From Methylotenera_A sp044222005 (GTDB lineage: Bacteria; Pseudomonadota; Gammaproteobacteria; Burkholderiales; Methylophilaceae): DNA of 64,000 bases. Of this stretch, positions 60,226 through 64,000 are shown one piece after another. Below the pieces are notes generated by a model, which made no database searches, had not been told where the DNA came from, and worked only from the letters and a program-made list of their open reading frames with translations. How positions within the stretch are numbered: position 1 is the stretch's first letter; every line of letters starts with the position of its first letter. The translations under genes were made by a program, and so were the position numbers. The stretch lies in assembly GCA_044222005.1 (NCBI GenBank), contig JBGANY010000001.1:124001-188000 (forward strand), read 5' to 3'.

Positions 60226-61863
60226 ATGAAAAATAAATTGAATATCGGGCGCAGGCATTTTTTAGCGGTTTCCGCATCGGCAGCGCTCGCAACACTATAT
60301 CTGGGGGCTAAAAACGTGTTTGCTAAAAAGTCGGAAACACAAAATCCGGGCAGCAAGGAGGTTGTCGCCAACGCACGCCTTGGCATCAATCTGGCGGGCA
60401 TTGCCGACTGGAGCATCGAGCAGCCTTTTGTCGATTTTTTTCACATGTCACGAGACTGGGTTAGCCAGGTCAAGGGTGGTGGCTGGGGCGCAGGACCAGT
60501 ATTGGCGCTTGATGAGCATGGCTGGGTTAAGCGTTTGGCAAAGGACTGTTATGCGACCAGGGTTATTTGCTCGCTCGAAGACAAACAATACCCAAGCGGA
60601 GACTATGTCATTCTTTATGATGGAGAAGGTACCATAACCTTTTCAAATGGAACTATCATCGCGCATAAAGCCAGCCTGGAGAACAAATCCGGCAGGATAG
60701 AGCTCAGGGTTGATGCGGCAAAAGGCCCACTATTCTTAGAGATTCATAAAACCAACCCGCAAAACCATCTTCGCAACATTCGGGTAATCCTGCCGGGATT
60801 TGAGCCAACTTATCAAAGCAATCCGTGGCATCCGGATTTCCTGAAGCGCTGGTCTGGCATTGCCTGTTTAAGGTTTATGGACTTTATGCAGACCAATAAC
60901 TCTACCCAAATTAAATGGACGGATCGGCCTAAAGTGACCGATGCCAGTTATGCATTTAAGGGTGTTCCACTGGAATTGTTGGTGGATTTGGCCAACCGCC
61001 TGAATACGGATGCCTGGTTCTGCATGCCGCATCAGGCAGATGACGCCTACGTCAAACAGTTTGCGCTGTATGTGAAGCACAATCTGAAATCCGGATTGCA
61101 TGCCTGGGTAGAATATTCAAATGAAGTCTGGAATGGCACATTCGACCAAAATGACTATGCAGGAAAAGCCGGCCAACGCCTGAAGTTTGCTGATAAACCT
61201 TGGGAAGCGGCCTGGAAATTCAATGCTTATCGTTCAGTGCAAATATTCAAAATCTGGACTGAAGTCTATAGCGGGCATGAGCGAATCATAAGAGTTTTGG
61301 CTTCTCAAGCCGCCAGTGCTTATGTGTCAGAGCAAATTCTAAGTTTTCAGGATGCCGCAAGTAACGCAGATGTGCTCGCGATTGCGCCTTATGTTGCACT
61401 CAGTGTGCCACCCACAGCCGAAGACGGTATTGCCGAAAAAGCGGTCGCTTCCTGGGATCTTGATAAGTTATTTGATCACATTCATAAAGTCAGTTTGCCT
61501 GAATCTGAAAAATGGATTAAAGACAGCAAGCAAATAGCTGACAGGCACGGACTTAAGCTGGTGGCTTATGAGGCTGGCCAGCATTTGGTGGGCATCGCCG
61601 GTGCCGAAAATAATGAAAAGCTGACCAGGCTGTTTCTTCAGGCGAACGCAGATGCAAGAATGGGGGACGTCTATGCGAAAAATTTAGCGGCCTGGGAACA
61701 ACTTGGCGGTGATTTAATCTGTAGTTTTCATAGCATGTCCAGCTGGTCAAAATGGGGCAGCTGGGGCCTGTTAAGAAATTATGGCGATTTGCCTGCGAGT
61801 TCCCCCAAGTTTATGGCCAGCATAAAATGGGCGATTTCGCGTGGACAGAAAATGACTTATTGA
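60226..61863 (+). CDS. Tat-exported glycoside-hydrolase-like protein
   Basis: The protein has 545 residues. A twin-arginine signal (GRRHFLAVSASAALATL, Arg 9-10) is followed by a lysine-rich cleavage region. The middle domain (about 50-200) is beta-rich. The C-terminal half looks like a clan A TIM barrel: VEYSNEVWNG supplies a candidate acid/base Glu (about 300) and KLVAYEAGQH a candidate nucleophile Glu (about 449), with WFCMPHQADD between. I cannot assign a family number or substrate. It is 22 bp after mtnA and 20 bp before the aldolase gene, an unexpected partner for salvage genes. Confidence 0.65.
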   Translation: MKNKLNIGRRHFLAVSASAALATLYLGAKNVFAKKSETQNPGSKEVVANARLGINLAGIADWSIEQPFVDFFHMSRDWVSQVKGGGWGAGPVLALDEHGWVKRLAKDCYATRVICSLEDKQYPSGDYVILYDGEGTITFSNGTIIAHKASLENKSGRIELRVDAAKGPLFLEIHKTNPQNHLRNIRVILPGFEPTYQSNPWHPDFLKRWSGIACLRFMDFMQTNNSTQIKWTDRPKVTDASYAFKGVPLELLVDLANRLNTDAWFCMPHQADDAYVKQFALYVKHNLKSGLHAWVEYSNEVWNGTFDQNDYAGKAGQRLKFADKPWEAAWKFNAYRSVQIFKIWTEVYSGHERIIRVLASQAASAYVSEQILSFQDAASNADVLAIAPYVALSVPPTAEDGIAEKAVASWDLDKLFDHIHKVSLPESEKWIKDSKQIADRHGLKLVAYEAGQHLVGIAGAENNEKLTRLFLQANADARMGDVYAKNLAAWEQLGGDLICSFHSMSSWSKWGSWGLLRNYGDLPASSPKFMASIKWAISRGQKMTY

Positions 61864-61883
61864 TATGGATGGATTGAGAACGC

Positions 61884-62534
61884 ATGCAAAACTTCTCTGA
61901 AACAGCATTGCGTGAAAGTTTGTTAGGTACTGTCAGAAAAATGGCGGAACTGGCCTTAAATAAAGGCACGTCAGGCAATTGTAGCGTGCGTTGTAGAGAT
62001 GGATTTTTAGTGACGCCATCTGGCATGAGCGTAGAGCAGATGACTGCAGCCGGCATGGTATACATGCAGCTTGATGGAAGTTACGAACAAGCAAAAAAGC
62101 CTTCGAGCGAATGGCGGTTCCACCGCGACATTTTGGTAAATCGCCCAGAAATCAATGCGGTGATTCATACCCATAGCATGTTTGCGACGACCTTAGCGTG
62201 TTTGCATAAAGATATTCCCCCGTTTCACTATATGATTGCCGTTGCAGGTGGCGATACGATTAGATGCGCGCCGTATGCGCTATTTGGCTCGCAAGCCTTA
62301 TCGGATAATGCACTTGCGGCTTTGCATGAGCGCAAAGCTTGCTTATTAGCGAATCACGGCATGATTGTATTGGGCTGCGATTTAGAGGATGCGCTGGCAG
62401 TGGCCATTGAAGTGGAAAACCTGTGCGAGCAATACTGGCGCGCCTTGCAAATTGGTAATCCTCATCTATTGTCCGAACCTGAAATGCGCGAAGTGTTTCA
62501 GCAGTTCAAAGGATACGGCAAATGGAAAGGGTAA
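61884..62534 (+). CDS. Class II aldolase (fuculose-phosphate-aldolase-like), candidate methylthioribulose-1-phosphate aldolase
   Basis: This zinc-dependent aldolase has 216 residues. It has LNKGTSGNCSVRCRDGFLVTPSGM, the catalytic Glu in KPSSEWRFHRDI (about 76), the zinc His pair in VIHTHSMFATTLA (about 95 and 97) and a third His in LLANHGMIVLG (about 158). Enzymes of this type cleave 5-deoxyribulose-1-phosphate or methylthioribulose-1-phosphate to DHAP and an aldehyde in the DHAP shunt. Linkage to mtnA supports that role, but other sugar phosphates are possible. The 152-bp gap to pyrG shows no gene. Confidence 0.8.
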   Translation: MQNFSETALRESLLGTVRKMAELALNKGTSGNCSVRCRDGFLVTPSGMSVEQMTAAGMVYMQLDGSYEQAKKPSSEWRFHRDILVNRPEINAVIHTHSMFATTLACLHKDIPPFHYMIAVAGGDTIRCAPYALFGSQALSDNALAALHERKACLLANHGMIVLGCDLEDALAVAIEVENLCEQYWRALQIGNPHLLSEPEMREVFQQFKGYGKWKG

Positions 62535-62686
62535 CAGGCACTTGCCTTGGTTAAGCAATGCTGAAGATTTTGTTTGTGCGATGGGCATCAAAAAATTGCT
62601 TAAATCTCGATGCCTTTGATTGTGGCGGTGGTGCGTTTACAGTAAAATAGACTCCCGTCTGCAATGAATAATGAAGTGCCTTTTCC

Positions 62687-64000
62687 ATGACCAAATATGT
62701 ATTCGTAACCGGCGGTGTAGTTTCCTCACTTGGTAAAGGTATCGCTGCCGCCTCATTGGGCGCTATCCTCGAATCGCGTGGCATCAAAGTGACCATGCTC
62801 AAGCTCGACCCGTATATCAACGTTGACCCTGGTACCATGTCGCCTTTCCAGCATGGGGAAGTGTTTGTAACCGATGATGGCGCTGAAACCGACCTCGATT
62901 TAGGCCATTACGAGCGCTTTATCTCGCAGCGCATGGCTAAGCGCAACAACTTTACGACCGGCCAGATTTACGAGAGTGTGATTAAGAAAGAGCGCCGCGG
63001 TGAATATCTAGGCAAAACGGTGCAGGTGATTCCGCACATTACCGATGAAATCAAAGCGCACATCAAACGCGGCGCAGAGGGCGCGGATGTCGCGATTGTG
63101 GAAGTGGGCGGCACGGTGGGCGATATCGAGTCGCTGCCATTCCTGGAAGCCATCCGCCAAATGGGCTTTGAAGAAGGCAAGACCAATACCTGCTATGTGC
63201 ATTTGACATTACTGCCATGGATTCCAACTGCTGGTGAACTCAAAACCAAACCGACGCAGCACTCGGTCAAAGAGCTGCGTGAAATCGGCATTCAGCCGGA
63301 TATTCTGTTGTGCCGTGCCGAGCGTGAGATTCCGGAAGACGAAAAACGCAAAATCGCGCTGTTTACCAATGTGCCGTACGAGGCCGTGATTAGCGCGATT
63401 GATAGTGATTCGATTTACAAAATCCCTGGATTGCTGCATGACCAGATGATGGATGAAATTGTGTGTCATAAACTGGATATTCTGGCCAAAGCCGCTGATT
63501 TGTCCAGCTGGAAGCACATTACTGAACGCCTGGCGCACCCTAAACACATTGTGGATATTGCATTTGTGGGCAAGTATGTTGATTTGGCCGACTCATACAA
63601 GTCCCTCACGGAAGCCTTGATCCATGCGGGCATTCATACCGAATCCAAAGTAAAAATTCACTATATTGATAGTGAAGATATTGAAAAAAATGGTACGGAT
63701 GCACTAAAAGCCATGGATGCAGTTTTGATCCCGGGCGGTTTCGGCAAGCGCGGTACTGAAGGCAAAATTGCGGCAATCAAATTTGCGCGTGAAAATAAAA
63801 TCCCATACCTGGGCATTTGTCTGGGCATGCAACTCGCGGTCATCGAATTTGCGCGCAATGTGGCGGGGTTAAAAGACGCCAACAGTACTGAATTCGATGC
63901 AGATGCGCCGCACAAGCTGATTGGCCTGATCACCGAATGGAAAGATGCAACAGGTAAGCTGGAGGTGCGTAATGAAAACTCGGATCTTGGCGGCACTATG
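62687..64000 (+). CDS. pyrG: CTP synthase, N-terminal 438 codons (3' end outside window)
   Basis: This enzyme makes CTP from UTP, ATP and glutamine. The ATG at 62687 opens a frame that runs to the last base of the window. The synthetase domain begins KYVFVTGGVVSSLGKGIAAASLG and contains KLDPYINVDPGTMSPFQHGEVFVTDDGAETDLDLGHYERF and VEVGGTVGDIESLPFLEA. The glutamine amidotransferase domain follows from about residue 290, with PGGFGKRG and the nucleophile in YLGICLGMQLAVIEFARN. The stop and the catalytic His/Glu pair lie beyond the end. Confidence 0.97.
   Translation, partial: MTKYVFVTGGVVSSLGKGIAAASLGAILESRGIKVTMLKLDPYINVDPGTMSPFQHGEVFVTDDGAETDLDLGHYERFISQRMAKRNNFTTGQIYESVIKKERRGEYLGKTVQVIPHITDEIKAHIKRGAEGADVAIVEVGGTVGDIESLPFLEAIRQMGFEEGKTNTCYVHLTLLPWIPTAGELKTKPTQHSVKELREIGIQPDILLCRAEREIPEDEKRKIALFTNVPYEAVISAIDSDSIYKIPGLLHDQMMDEIVCHKLDILAKAADLSSWKHITERLAHPKHIVDIAFVGKYVDLADSYKSLTEALIHAGIHTESKVKIHYIDSEDIEKNGTDALKAMDAVLIPGGFGKRGTEGKIAAIKFARENKIPYLGICLGMQLAVIEFARNVAGLKDANSTEFDADAPHKLIGLITEWKDATGKLEVRNENSDLGGTM

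Overview
The window looks like a chromosomal segment of a betaproteobacterium, most likely a Methylophilaceae (Methylotenera-like) methylotroph. This rests on the gene order thrS-infC-rpmI-rplT-pheS-pheT-ihfA-merR-tRNA-Pro, the moderate GC content, the GlnT/GmaS-type glutamine synthetase and the overall protein similarity. Genus-level placement is inference. Layout: (1) 1-6644 is a translation block: the 3' end of thrS, infC with an ATA start, rpmI, rplT, a terminator, pheS, a pheT that looks internally shortened, ihfA, a MerR-type regulator and tRNA-Pro(GGG). (2) 6645-8154 holds a long AT-rich leader with two NtrC-like sites and an outer-membrane protein of the TIGR02001/TorF type. (3) 8171-41648 is a polyamine and omega-amino-acid utilisation island of about 33 kb. 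(4) 41766-49267 is a two-partner secretion pair (TpsB and a 1911-residue TpsA). (5) 49336-54432 has two phosphohexomutases, an EF-hand protein, a membrane-anchored retropepsin, a 280-bp element with perfect 18-bp terminal inverted repeats, a DUF3307 protein and iscX. (6) 54815-64000 is housekeeping: glyA-nrdR-ribD-tatD, an AT-rich gap with DnaA-box-like 9-mers, mtnA, a Tat-exported glycosidase-like protein, a class II aldolase, and pyrG running off the end. The island reads as one metabolic programme. Two binding-protein-dependent importers (YdcSTUV and PotFGHI) bring in di- and polyamines, and agmatinase (SpeB) makes putrescine from agmatine. Putrescine can go by the transaminase route (SpuC, then PatD) or the gamma-glutamyl route (PuuA, PuuB, PuuC, PuuD). 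Both give GABA, which GabT and GabD convert to succinate. The aptA-mmsA pair handles beta-alanine and malonate semialdehyde. The pyruvate-dependent transaminases produce L-alanine, and alr-dadA-ridA under a divergent Lrp-type regulator could recycle it to pyruvate. Regulators in the island are a PuuR/PauR-type XRE-cupin protein, an Lrp/DadR protein and a MocR-type (GntR plus aminotransferase) protein. The most notable signal is a bipartite direct repeat (two 9-mers, 23 bp start to start) found three times: between mocR and puuD, upstream of the ydcS operon, and between speB and a divergent aminotransferase gene. It points always towards the catabolic or transport gene and defines a candidate MocR regulon for putrescine use.
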